8,397 nucleotides of DNA, taken from NCBI GenBank assembly GCA_964395765.1, contig CAYNCU010000191.1, positions 1-8,397 on the forward strand, in the 5' to 3' direction. The DNA comes from DATDPY01 sp964395765. GTDB lineage: Bacteria > Bacteroidota > Bacteroidia > Cytophagales > Cyclobacteriaceae. A program made the translations under genes and the position numbers. This document shows, piece after piece, positions 1 through 6,559 of the stretch. The notes beneath the pieces were generated by a model, which saw only the letters and a program-made list of their open reading frames with translations, searched no databases and had not been told where the DNA came from. The first letter of the stretch is position 1. Each line of letters begins with the position of its first letter.

Positions 1-1048
1 CCGTGATGGAAAAAGGTTCCGGGTTCAGCGGTACCTGGTTGGTCTGAAGCTTTGATAATTCAAAGAGGTCTTCCACCAGTTTTTTCAGGTGGCCGCAGCT
101 TTTCACGATTACTTCCAGGTATTTCTTCGTTTCTTCAGCCTTGATATTATCCTGTTTCAGTATCAGGGTTTCCGCGTAACCCTGGATGGAAGCAACCGGC
201 GTTCGGAGATCATGGGAAACATTGCTGATCAGTTCCTTGCGGAGTTCATCGATCCCCTTCAGATCCTTTATATTTTTTTCGATCGTTCCGGCCATATCGT
301 TAAAAACGGTGCCGATCCTGCCCAATTCATCTTTATCATTAACAGGGATCCTCGCTGCCAGGTCACCGGATTGAAATAACTTGATGCCGTAGACGATTTT
401 GTTGAGCTGCTTAGTAATATACCAGATAGCGACAAGCCCTACCACGGCTGAAATGAAAAGGATTAGTAGGATAGAACGGATGGAAAGCCCGAGAATATAA
501 CTTCCCAGGATCATTTGAGAAGTGGAAACAAAGATCTGGCTGGCCAGGATGATATAGATATAGCCTGTGAGATTACCGTTTTCGATAACCCTGGCGGCGG
601 AAAAGATCTTTTTTTCACCGGGATTGCGGGGGTCGTCGCCATAAATGATTTTATCGCCATTGTTGCTGTCATCGATAAAGCGGATGATCGGACCTAAAGA
701 AACTTTTTTCATCCGGACCACTTTTTCAGGAGCTACGTAACTTAATATATTCCCCTCCGGATCCAGCAGGTATACCTCCACGCTGGGATTAATGACCATC
801 ATGGAGTGAATGATATCGTTCACCGAGGCCTGGTTCACCACGCCGTTTTTAAAATCCGGTTTAATGACTTTTACCATATTGGAAGCGAGATCCCTGTTCA
901 ATTTCTGGTTGATTTCTTCCGAGTAATCCCGTGCAGAATGAATTGAAATGTTGAGGGTGATCGCGGTGAAAATTATCATGATCAGGAGAAAAATAGCCGA
1001 AATTTTCCAGTACAATCCGCTGAAAAGATAGTGTCTGTTCGTATTCAT
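1..1048 (-). CDS. Sensor histidine kinase of a two-component system (partial, C-terminus beyond the window)
   Basis: My own minus-strand translation gives 349 codons from an ATG at 1048-1046 to the window edge without a stop. A membrane segment lies at about residues 14-34, an extracytoplasmic sensor region at about 35-185, and a second membrane segment at about 191-212. A HAMP linker follows at about 212-262 (with DELGRIGTVFNDM). The HisKA dimerisation domain starts near 265, with VSHDLRTPVASIQGY placing the phospho-accepting histidine at residue 279. The HATPase_c domain (N, G1, G2 boxes) is expected beyond position 1 and is not seen. This architecture is the common PhoR/BaeS-like type: an inner-membrane kinase that autophosphorylates and passes phosphate to its partner regulator. 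The start lies 30 bp after the response-regulator stop, so the two are almost certainly one operon. The sensor region contains no motif from which I can name the signal. Confidence 0.93.
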   Translation of the reverse strand, partial: MNTNRHYLFSGLYWKISAIFLLIMIIFTAITLNISIHSARDYSEEINQKLNRDLASNMVKVIKPDFKNGVVNQASVNDIIHSMMVINPSVEVYLLDPEGNILSYVAPEKVVRMKKVSLGPIIRFIDDSNNGDKIIYGDDPRNPGEKKIFSAARVIENGNLTGYIYIILASQIFVSTSQMILGSYILGLSIRSILLILFISAVVGLVAIWYITKQLNKIVYGIKLFQSGDLAARIPVNDKDELGRIGTVFNDMAGTIEKNIKDLKGIDELRKELISNVSHDLRTPVASIQGYAETLILKQDNIKAEETKKYLEVIVKSCGHLKKLVEDLFELSKLQTNQVPLNPEPFSIT

Positions 1049-1078
1049 TGGGTAATTAATAAATCGCTGAATTAATTT

Positions 1079-1777
1079 TCATTCTTCCCGGAATTTATAG
1101 CCTACTCCCCAGGTAGTGAGTATGAATTCGGGCTTATTCATGTCTTTTTCAATTTTCGACCGCAACCGGTTGATGTGGGAATTGACTGTGTGTTCAAATC
1201 CTTCGAAATTATATCCCCAGACCGTTTCAAGTAATTGCATGCGGTTATAGGTTTTACCGGGGTTGGATGCCAATAAAACCAGTAAATCGAATTCTTTAGG
1301 CGTCAATTCTTTTCTTTCCCCGTAGATTTCAACGATCCTCCTGTTAAGATCAATGAAAAAATCGCTGAAACGGATAATTTTTTCCTCTCCGGAAACCCGC
1401 ACTTGTTGCGAAATTTCACTTCTCCTTACCACCGCTTTAACACGGGCCATCAGTTCCCTGATGCTGAAAGGTTTCGTAATATAATCATCGGCGCCCATCT
1501 CAAGCCCGACGATCTTATCGATTTCCTCCGATTTGGAGGTAAGCATCAGGATTGGGGTCTGTACCTTTTCTATCCTGATCTTTTTGCAGATTTCAAAACC
1601 GTCAAGATTCGGCAGGCGTATGTCCAGGATTATTATTTTATAATTATTGGTAAGCGCTTTCAATAATCCTTCTTTCCCGTCATACACCTTTTCGGTTTCA
1701 TAACCCATGTCGGTAAGATGAATAGATACCAGTTCGCTGATATCTCTGTCGTCTTCTATAACCAGAACTTTTTCCAA
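1079..1777 (-). CDS. OmpR/PhoB-family response regulator
   Basis: The 232-residue protein has the usual two-domain layout and length. The N-terminal receiver domain (about 1-115) shows the acidic pair Asp9-Asp10, the phosphorylation site Asp52 in ILDIRLPNLDG, the switch Thr80 in LMLTSK and Lys102 in YITKPF. The C-terminal winged-helix DNA-binding domain (about 130-230) contains LTPKEFDLLVLLASNPG and the wing signature TTWGVGYKF. It should bind direct-repeat DNA when phosphorylated by the kinase encoded 30 bp downstream. The start is TTG at 1777-1775. An in-frame TAA lies four codons upstream, and the first beta strand (KVLVIEDD) begins two residues later, so no other start fits. No Shine-Dalgarno sequence precedes it. 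The target regulon cannot be inferred. Confidence 0.96.
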   Translation of the reverse strand: MEKVLVIEDDRDISELVSIHLTDMGYETEKVYDGKEGLLKALTNNYKIIILDIRLPNLDGFEICKKIRIEKVQTPILMLTSKSEEIDKIVGLEMGADDYITKPFSIRELMARVKAVVRRSEISQQVRVSGEEKIIRFSDFFIDLNRRIVEIYGERKELTPKEFDLLVLLASNPGKTYNRMQLLETVWGYNFEGFEHTVNSHINRLRSKIEKDMNKPEFILTTWGVGYKFREE

Positions 1778-1819
1778 GGAGAAAACTTATGTAAAATCAA
1801 TTGCAAGTTAAATCGATGA

Positions 1820-1840
1820 GATCACAGAATGATCACGAAG
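1820..1840. repeat. Direct repeat GATCAC at 11-bp period, candidate response-regulator site
   Basis: The sequence reads GATCACAGAAT followed by GATCACGAAG, two near-identical half-sites exactly 11 bp apart, 43-63 bp upstream of the response-regulator start. OmpR/PhoB-family regulators typically bind as tandem dimers to direct repeats with about one helical turn between half-sites. That makes this a candidate autoregulatory box. It is an inference from geometry. Confidence 0.35.
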
Positions 1841-1890
1841 TTGTAAATTTTTACTCATATCCCGTTTCAGCATTTTAAGTCAAATTGATA

Positions 1891-1912
1891 TTATTTACAT
1901 TTACATAAATAA
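1891..1912. repeat. Perfect inverted repeat TTATTTA-N8-TAAATAA upstream of oxyR
   Basis: Seven-base arms are perfectly complementary around an 8-base spacer, ending 9 bp before the oxyR ATG. The T-N-A dyad shape suits a LysR-type autoregulatory site, but position also overlaps where the ribosome and core promoter would act. In AT-rich DNA such a dyad can arise by chance. Confidence 0.3.
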
Positions 1913-1921
1913 AATTTATCA

Positions 1922-2854
1922 ATGAATATACAACAGCTTGAATATATTATTGCCGTCAATGCAGCGCGGAATTTTGCCGTAGCCGCCGGTCATTGCTGTG
2001 TAACGCAGCCAACGTTAAGTATGATGATTAAGAAGCTTGAAGAAGAATTAGGAGTAAGGATTTTCGATCGCAACAATAAACCGCTGACCCCCACGAAGGA
2101 CGGGGAGGAAATCATCCGCCGCGCAAAGATAATACTGTCGGAAATCAAAAACCTTAAAGAATTCACCCGGGAACTGAAGGAAGAAATTGCAGGGGAACTG
2201 AGGTTGGGAATTATTCCGACCCTGGCCCCCTACCTTTTACCCTTGTTTTTGAAATCTTTTACGAATAAATACCCCAACCTGAAAGTTCATGTAAAAGAAT
2301 TATTCACGGAAGAAATTACCGGATTATTGAAGAAAGATGAACTGGATATCGGCCTGCTTGCCACACCGTTGAATGATAAGTCGATCAGCGAAGAAGCTCT
2401 TTTCTATGAAGAATTTTTTATGTACGCTTCCGAAAGCGAAAAGCTGCCGGAAAAGAAATTATACCTTCCCAGGGAAATACATCTCGATCATTTATGGCTG
2501 CTGGAGGAAGGTCATTGTCTTCGTTCACAGGTATTGAATTTGTGCGCCTTAAAACAATCGTTTAATGTCCTGGATAACCTGCACTATGAAGCGGGTAGTA
2601 TAGAAACACTTATTCACCTGGTCGACCGGCAGGAAGGCATTACCATCGTTCCCCGGCTGGCCGTTTACAGGCTTTCTTCATCGCAAAAGAAAAAGATCAG
2701 GGAATTTGCCGAACCCAAACCGGTCAGGGAAATCAGCCTGATCTACCTGAATGACTTTCCCAGGAAAAAATTGCTAACTATCCTGCGTGATGAAATCCTG
2801 AAATCGCTTCCCTTTCCGGATGACCTGAAAAATAAAAACGTCCTGGATATATAA
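1922..2854 (+). CDS. oxyR: LysR-family hydrogen-peroxide sensor and transcription regulator OxyR
   Basis: The 310-residue protein begins with a LysR winged helix-turn-helix (about 1-60), including CCVTQPTLSMMIKKLEEELG and IFDR. The effector domain (about 90-300) begins with LGIIPTLAPYLLP. The decisive signature is LEEGHCLRSQVLNLC: Cys199 and Cys208 sit at the same residue numbers as the E. coli OxyR redox pair, with His198 beside the peroxidatic cysteine and Thr100 and Thr129 matching E. coli peroxide-pocket residues. In the known family, peroxide oxidises Cys199, a disulfide with Cys208 forms, and the tetramer changes its DNA contacts to activate catalase, peroxiredoxin and iron-storage genes. 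No catalase or peroxiredoxin gene is in this window. The gene is transcribed away from the two-component operon. Whether it regulates either neighbour is unknown. Confidence 0.93.
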   Translation: MNIQQLEYIIAVNAARNFAVAAGHCCVTQPTLSMMIKKLEEELGVRIFDRNNKPLTPTKDGEEIIRRAKIILSEIKNLKEFTRELKEEIAGELRLGIIPTLAPYLLPLFLKSFTNKYPNLKVHVKELFTEEITGLLKKDELDIGLLATPLNDKSISEEALFYEEFFMYASESEKLPEKKLYLPREIHLDHLWLLEEGHCLRSQVLNLCALKQSFNVLDNLHYEAGSIETLIHLVDRQEGITIVPRLAVYRLSSSQKKKIREFAEPKPVREISLIYLNDFPRKKLLTILRDEILKSLPFPDDLKNKNVLDI

Positions 2855-2938
2855 CCGCGGATTTTTTTAAAATTTTTTCCCTGAAAATGAAACTTTCGGG
2901 GCGAGAGGAGTCTCTTTATATAAAGCATCCTGTAAAAA
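2855..2938. other. Intergenic region with a small hairpin and a palindrome before the metallopeptidase-like gene
   Basis: The 84-bp gap contains T-rich runs (2861-2878), then an 8-bp stem with one G-T pair (2879-2886 with 2894-2901, 7-base loop). A perfect 12-bp palindrome CTTTATATAAAG follows at 2914-2925, ending 13 bp before the GTG start. The hairpin has no T-run after it on the plus strand, so it is not a canonical intrinsic terminator for oxyR. The palindrome could be part of a promoter or operator, or chance AT-rich sequence. Confidence 0.35.
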
Positions 2939-4234
2939 GTGAGAAAATTATTCGCTTGTATTATTTTTCTCCTGGCACTGGAGGAAGGAAATGCCCAGTC
3001 AGTAATTCAAAATGATGTGATGAACCTGTATTTTGATGAGGTTAAAGACGCCTGCCGGAAACATGTCGATTTATGGGATTACAATCTATACGCCCCGATT
3101 CTGCTGGTTGATCCCGATACAAGACAGGTATACGCCAATATGCCCGACAGTTCAGGAATTCTCAAAAAAGAAAACAGCATTTATACAGGCAGCCTTCCCG
3201 GGGATATAAATATTGCCAATACTTCCTTTTATTGGGCAAAAAGAAAATGGGCAATGGTATTACTGCCGTTGCCCGCTGATGTCCATGAAAGGCTTAACCT
3301 AATCAGTCATGAATTATTTCACAGGGCCCAGCCCTACCTGCATTTTAATACATGGAGTTATACCAATTACCAATTGGATAAAAAAGAAGGAAGGATTTAT
3401 CTCAGGCTTGAACTGAAAGCATTGAAAGCGGCATTGGATGCCCCTTCGGCGAAAGAAAGCCTGAAACACATTACCGATGCCTTTATTTTCAGAAAATATA
3501 GAAATAAGCTATTCCCGGGAACCGATACCACGGAAAACACGCTCGAGTTGAATGAAGGAATGGCCGAATATACCGGGCTTATGCTGAGCGACAGACCGGA
3601 AGCCCGGATGAAAATTCACCTTACCGGGAAAATCGATGATTTCCAGCGAAGTAATTCTTTTGTGAGATCCTTCCCTTATGTCACTATTCCTGCCTATGGC
3701 TACCTCCTTTCCAGGAAGGATAAATACTGGAATAAAAAAATCAACAATCAAACCAACCTAGCTTCCTTTTTTATAAATGAATTCGGAATTCAAATTCCGG
3801 ATAACCTTGAAAACGGGGTGGAGAAGATCAAAGATCTATACAACGGAAAGGAAATAGAACAACAGGAATCCGAAAGAGAAGAAAAAAATAAACATTTAAT
3901 TGCGGGGTATGAAAACAGGTTTTTAAAACAACCCCACCTTATCATTCCACTGGAAAAAATGAATTATTCCTTTGATCCGCAAACGGTGATCACGCTCGGG
4001 AATGAGGGTATTTATTACCCCACAATTCAACTCACTGACAATTGGGGAATTCTCAAAGCGGAAAACGGCTCGCTGATAAGCAAGGATTTCAGCCGGATAA
4101 ACCTGACTTCCCCTACCGATACTACTGGAAACGTCATTGTCGGCGACGGCTGGATACTTGAATTAAAAAAAGGCTATGCCATCAATAAACACCCGGGGGA
4201 TAATAATTATTATCTTGAAAAAAATGGCAATTAA
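2939..4234 (+). CDS. Secreted putative zinc metallopeptidase, gluzincin-like, family not recognised
   Basis: The 431-residue protein opens with a signal peptide: Arg-Lys, hydrophobic residues 4-13, and a likely cut after Ala19 (GNA/QS), typical of exported Bacteroidetes proteins. HELFH at 124-128 gives the HExxH zinc-binding motif (His124, Glu125, His128). Downstream NEGMAEY at 205-211 resembles the NEG motif that supplies the third zinc ligand (Glu206) in M1-like gluzincins, 78 residues after His128. After residue 330 a beta-rich tail (with GDGWILELKKGY) may be a separate domain. The start is GTG at 2939; a later ATG (residue 28) would delete the signal peptide. I cannot assign it to a named peptidase family and no substrate is evident. 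It probably acts in the periplasm or outside the cell. It is 84 bp after oxyR and 59 bp before the SDR gene. Activity is inferred from the motifs alone. Confidence 0.7.
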   Translation: MRKLFACIIFLLALEEGNAQSVIQNDVMNLYFDEVKDACRKHVDLWDYNLYAPILLVDPDTRQVYANMPDSSGILKKENSIYTGSLPGDINIANTSFYWAKRKWAMVLLPLPADVHERLNLISHELFHRAQPYLHFNTWSYTNYQLDKKEGRIYLRLELKALKAALDAPSAKESLKHITDAFIFRKYRNKLFPGTDTTENTLELNEGMAEYTGLMLSDRPEARMKIHLTGKIDDFQRSNSFVRSFPYVTIPAYGYLLSRKDKYWNKKINNQTNLASFFINEFGIQIPDNLENGVEKIKDLYNGKEIEQQESEREEKNKHLIAGYENRFLKQPHLIIPLEKMNYSFDPQTVITLGNEGIYYPTIQLTDNWGILKAENGSLISKDFSRINLTSPTDTTGNVIVGDGWILELKKGYAINKHPGDNNYYLEKNGN

Positions 4235-4293
4235 TTTTTGATATTCGTCCTTCGATTTTTGATTTTAGGATTTATACCTGACAATTAAAAAGC
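4235..4293. other. Short intergenic spacer with TTTTTGAT direct repeats
   Basis: TTTTTGAT occurs at 4235-4242 and 4256-4263, 21 bp apart. Positions 4252-4274 match, as an inverted copy, a stretch downstream of the SDR gene at 5101-5123 (18 of 23 bases). No terminator hairpin for the upstream gene is visible. Confidence 0.4.
4252..4274 (+). repeat. Left arm of an imperfect inverted repeat flanking the SDR gene
   Basis: This 23-base stretch (beginning TCGATTTTTGATTT) matches the reverse complement of 5101-5123 at 18 of 23 positions by manual alignment. The gene for the short-chain dehydrogenase lies between the arms. It may be a degenerate dispersed intergenic repeat rather than a mobile-element end: I see no transposase and no target-site duplication. 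Confidence 0.35.
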
Positions 4294-5037
4294 ATGAATA
4301 TGGGAAACCGCAAACTGGCCGGCAAAACTTCATTGGTAACGGGAGCGAGCCGTGGCATCGGGAAAGCTGTGGCTGTGGCATTGGCTGAAAACGGATCGGA
4401 TGTAATTATTAATTATGTTAAGGAAAAAGAAAAGGCGGAAGCGCTTGCCGCGGAATTGAAAGAAAACGGATGTCATTGTCTGTCCGTTCAAGCGGATGTA
4501 TCGGATGAAAAATCGGTAAAAGAACTTTTCAGGCAGATTGAAAAAGAATTTGGAACTCTTGATATTTTAATAAATAATGCCGGCATTGCAAAACCGCAAC
4601 CGATCCATGAGGTTACCCTGGAGGATTGGAATGAAATTATCCGGGTAAATCTTACCTCAGCCTTCATCGTTACAAAGACTGCATTACCGTTCATGATGAA
4701 AAAGAAATTCGGGCGGGTCATTAATATATCTTCCGTGGCCGCCCAGGTGGGAGGGGTGGTCGGCCCTCATTATGCCGCTTCAAAGGCGGGCATGCACGGA
4801 TTAACCCGCTACTATGCGTCCAACCTGGCTCAATCGGGAATTACTTTTAATTCTATAGCCCCGGCCCTGATCGAAACGGACATGATCCGGAATAACCCGA
4901 GAATAAAACCGGATATCATTCCTTTAAAAAGGTTCGGCAAGGTAGATGAAGTTGCCGATGTGGTGGTGATGCTTGCGTGCAACGGTTATATCAACGGGCA
5001 GACGATTAATGTTAACGGTGGCTGGTACATGACCTGA
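4294..5037 (+). CDS. SDR-family oxidoreductase, FabG-like
   Basis: The 247-residue protein is a classical short-chain dehydrogenase/reductase of typical length. TGASRGIG at 16-23 is the Rossmann nucleotide-binding loop, Asp68 lies in ADVS, and NNAG is at 94-97. The catalytic tetrad is Asn119, Ser147 (NISSV), Tyr160 and Lys164 (YAASK); the 28, 13 and 4 residue spacings agree with E. coli FabG. The C-terminus (INGQTINVNGG) is also FabG-like. The Ser-Arg pair in the glycine loop suggests NADP(H). The family reduces 3-oxoacyl-ACP, but many relatives act on sugars, steroids or small ketones. No fabD, fabF or acpP lies nearby, so a role in core fatty-acid synthesis is not supported by context and I give no gene symbol. 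The start could be ATG 4294 or ATG 4300; neither has a Shine-Dalgarno site. Confidence 0.9.
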   Translation: MNMGNRKLAGKTSLVTGASRGIGKAVAVALAENGSDVIINYVKEKEKAEALAAELKENGCHCLSVQADVSDEKSVKELFRQIEKEFGTLDILINNAGIAKPQPIHEVTLEDWNEIIRVNLTSAFIVTKTALPFMMKKKFGRVINISSVAAQVGGVVGPHYAASKAGMHGLTRYYASNLAQSGITFNSIAPALIETDMIRNNPRIKPDIIPLKRFGKVDEVADVVVMLACNGYINGQTINVNGGWYMT

Positions 5038-5320
5038 GATAAGCAGTAAACTACAGACGGAACCAGTATGGCTGATATTTGAAATCGGGTCAGTGTAATA
5101 TAAATTCCGAAATCAGGAATCGAAAATCTACGGAACCGAAGTTATTATTATTTTTTAATTCCGGGCAACGGTTACCAGGTAATCTTTTTCCGGTATTAAT
5201 TGTGTTTGCGATCGAATTCGGCATAGGCATTCGTTCTTATCTTATAAATATTTCCATTTAAGCGTATCGTTATAATTTCTTGTCCGGCTTGTTTCTTTGA
5301 CCCATCTAAATGGCAATAAC
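5038..5320. other. Intergenic region upstream of the beta-barrel cluster
   Basis: These 283 bases hold no convincing gene. A 60-codon frame at 5079-5261 has low-complexity composition and no recognisable domain. The right arm of the SDR-flanking inverted repeat is here (5101-5123). A promoter for the first barrel gene is expected, but I could not place a good TTTG/TAnnTTTG pair. Confidence 0.5.
5101..5123 (-). repeat. Right arm of an imperfect inverted repeat flanking the SDR gene
   Basis: The reverse complement matches 4252-4274 at 18 of 23 bases. Together the arms bracket the SDR gene and little else (about 870 bp end to end). Confidence 0.35.
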
Positions 5321-5935
5321 ATGAAAATCTTAAAATTCACATTGCTTGTCTTACTTTTTGAGGGCTTGTTTTATAACGCATTCGGGCAGACCGAAAAGAA
5401 TAATTTCATAATAGGCACGGGAAGTAAGCTGGATTTTAATGCTCAAAATGAGAAATATCCCGATTCAACAGCCAATGGTTCTTCATCCCATTCTTTTACT
5501 ATTAACCCCTATGTTGGATTTTTTATAATAAATAATCTTGCTGCGGGGATTGAAATATTATATAACAAGTCGTCTTCCATATGGGCTTCTGATTCCGACA
5601 GATATTTTTCAACCAGTTATGGATTGGGCCCTTTTGCAAGATATTATTTAGGAAGGAATATGATCCGGCCTTTTGTCCAGGGAGGTTTAAAATTTACGCG
5701 TGAAAATTACAGGACTGATTTTCCGGGTGATTATGGTAAAACGAAGGGTCATTACAATACCATAGATTATGACCTGGATCTCGGAATGGCATACTTTATC
5801 AATAATAAGATTTCTCTGGATTTTAAAATCGGTTATAATGCCGAAAAACGTAAAGATAACCAGCCGGGTGGAAGCGCTAATGAAAGGATTCAGAATATCG
5901 GATTAAGCATAGCTTTTAATTTCCTGTTGCTGTAG
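5321..5935 (+). CDS. Small outer-membrane beta-barrel protein, paralog 1 of 3
   Basis: The 204-residue precursor has a signal peptide with a likely cut after Gly22 (NAFG/QT). An upstream in-frame TTG at 5297 is open, but ATG 5321 puts the signal peptide at the true N-terminus and matches both paralogs, so I choose it. The mature part is made of alternating, aromatic-rich strands with turns: FIIGTGS (29-35), FTINPYVGFFIINNLAAG (59-76), YGLGPFARYYLG (100-111), IRPFVQGG (115-122), YDLDLGMAYFINNKISLDFKIGY (150-172). It ends IGLSIAFNFLLL, a typical outer-membrane terminal strand. The size fits an eight-stranded barrel of the OmpA/OmpX-like superfamily. Function is not evident; such proteins may serve in envelope integrity, adhesion or small transport. 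It is followed after 15 bp by a paralog and probably shares its transcript. Confidence 0.82.
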   Translation: MKILKFTLLVLLFEGLFYNAFGQTEKNNFIIGTGSKLDFNAQNEKYPDSTANGSSSHSFTINPYVGFFIINNLAAGIEILYNKSSSIWASDSDRYFSTSYGLGPFARYYLGRNMIRPFVQGGLKFTRENYRTDFPGDYGKTKGHYNTIDYDLDLGMAYFINNKISLDFKIGYNAEKRKDNQPGGSANERIQNIGLSIAFNFLLL

Positions 5936-5950
5936 CCAGGATTAAAAATC

Positions 5951-6559
5951 ATGAAAACAATTAAAATTTTCTTACTTGCAATATTCATTTCAGGCCTTTT
6001 ATTAAGAGCGAACGGACAGACTGAAAAAGGGAAATTTATAATCGGTGCTGGCAGCAACCTGAGCCTGAACTTTCAAAACCGGAAAGACCTGGACTTCGGA
6101 ACAAAGGGTCCATCCGACATTACTTTTTCAGTAAATCCTTCCGGGGGGTATTTTATAACCAATAACCTGGCTGGTGGTATTGAGCTTTTGTATTCAGCGT
6201 ATTCTTCAAAGACGGCTGCTTCCAATTATATATCAGGCACTTATGGGATTGGACCCTTCTTAAAATATTATTTAGGAAAACGGAAGATCAAACCCTTTGT
6301 CCGGGCCGGCATGGAATTTTCACGTTTTCATTCCAAAATTAAAGGCTCAGGATTTGCCGGCGTTATGAAAGGTTTCGATAATACGATTGATTATGCTTTC
6401 GATGCGGGTATCGCCTGTTTTATAAATAACAAGATCTCCATAGACGCAGGAATCGGTTATAATTCCTTTACACGTAATTTTCATTATGGCACTCCATTAT
6501 CAAAACAAAGAGTACAAAACATCGGCTATGGACTCACATTTAATTACCTGATTTTATAA
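5951..6559 (+). CDS. Small outer-membrane beta-barrel protein, paralog 2 of 3
   Basis: The 202-residue precursor starts at an ATG after an A-rich stretch. It has a signal peptide cut probably after Gly22 (RANG/QT). The block order equals that of the preceding gene: QTEKGKFIIGAGS (23-35), NPSGGYFITNNLAGGIELLYS (62-82), YGIGPFLKYYLG (98-109), IKPFVRAG (113-120), NTIDYAFDAG (144-153) and FINNKISIDAGIGYNS (157-172). The last strand is IGYGLTFNYLIL. Variation is concentrated in the segments between blocks (about 40-58, 83-97, 124-143, 173-187), which are the expected loops. Cys155 is a lone cysteine in a strand, unusual for an outer-membrane barrel but not disabling. The 15-bp gap to the upstream paralog points to co-transcription. 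Confidence 0.82.
   Translation: MKTIKIFLLAIFISGLLLRANGQTEKGKFIIGAGSNLSLNFQNRKDLDFGTKGPSDITFSVNPSGGYFITNNLAGGIELLYSAYSSKTAASNYISGTYGIGPFLKYYLGKRKIKPFVRAGMEFSRFHSKIKGSGFAGVMKGFDNTIDYAFDAGIACFINNKISIDAGIGYNSFTRNFHYGTPLSKQRVQNIGYGLTFNYLIL

Larger units (their letters stand above)
1778..1921. promoter_or_regulatory. Divergent intergenic regulatory region between the two-component operon and oxyR
   Basis: This 144-bp AT-rich gap separates two divergent transcription units and must hold the promoters for both. Three repeat patterns are visible. GATCAC occurs twice at an 11-bp period (1820-1825 and 1831-1836). The hexamer (A/T)TTTAC occurs five times counting both strands. A perfect inverted repeat TTATTTA-N8-TAAATAA (1891-1912) lies just before the oxyR start. 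I could not place a convincing TTTG/TAnnTTTG promoter on either strand, nor an E. coli-style OxyR operator (ATAG/CTAT quartet at 7-bp spacing). The regulatory role is inferred from position and repeats only. Confidence 0.6.

Noticed and set aside
89..697. Plus-strand open frames opposite the histidine kinase gene
   Set aside because: The minus strand encodes a full kinase domain series here; the plus frames show no domain and are antisense shadows.
1403..1666. Plus-strand frame of 87 codons opposite the response regulator
   Set aside because: It is fully antisense to the receiver domain, and the translated sequence has no recognisable motif.
1778..1921. Classical OxyR operator (ATAG-N7-CTAT repeated)
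   Set aside because: No matching quartet found on either strand.
2879..2901. Hairpin after oxyR as an intrinsic terminator
   Set aside because: The stem contains a G-T pair and no T-run follows on the plus strand.
4294..5037. Naming the SDR gene fabG
   Set aside because: All catalytic motifs fit, but many SDRs share them and no fatty-acid synthesis gene is adjacent.
5079..5261. Possible 60-residue small protein in the intergenic region
   Set aside because: It starts inside a repeat arm, composition is not protein-like, and no start signal or neighbour supports it.
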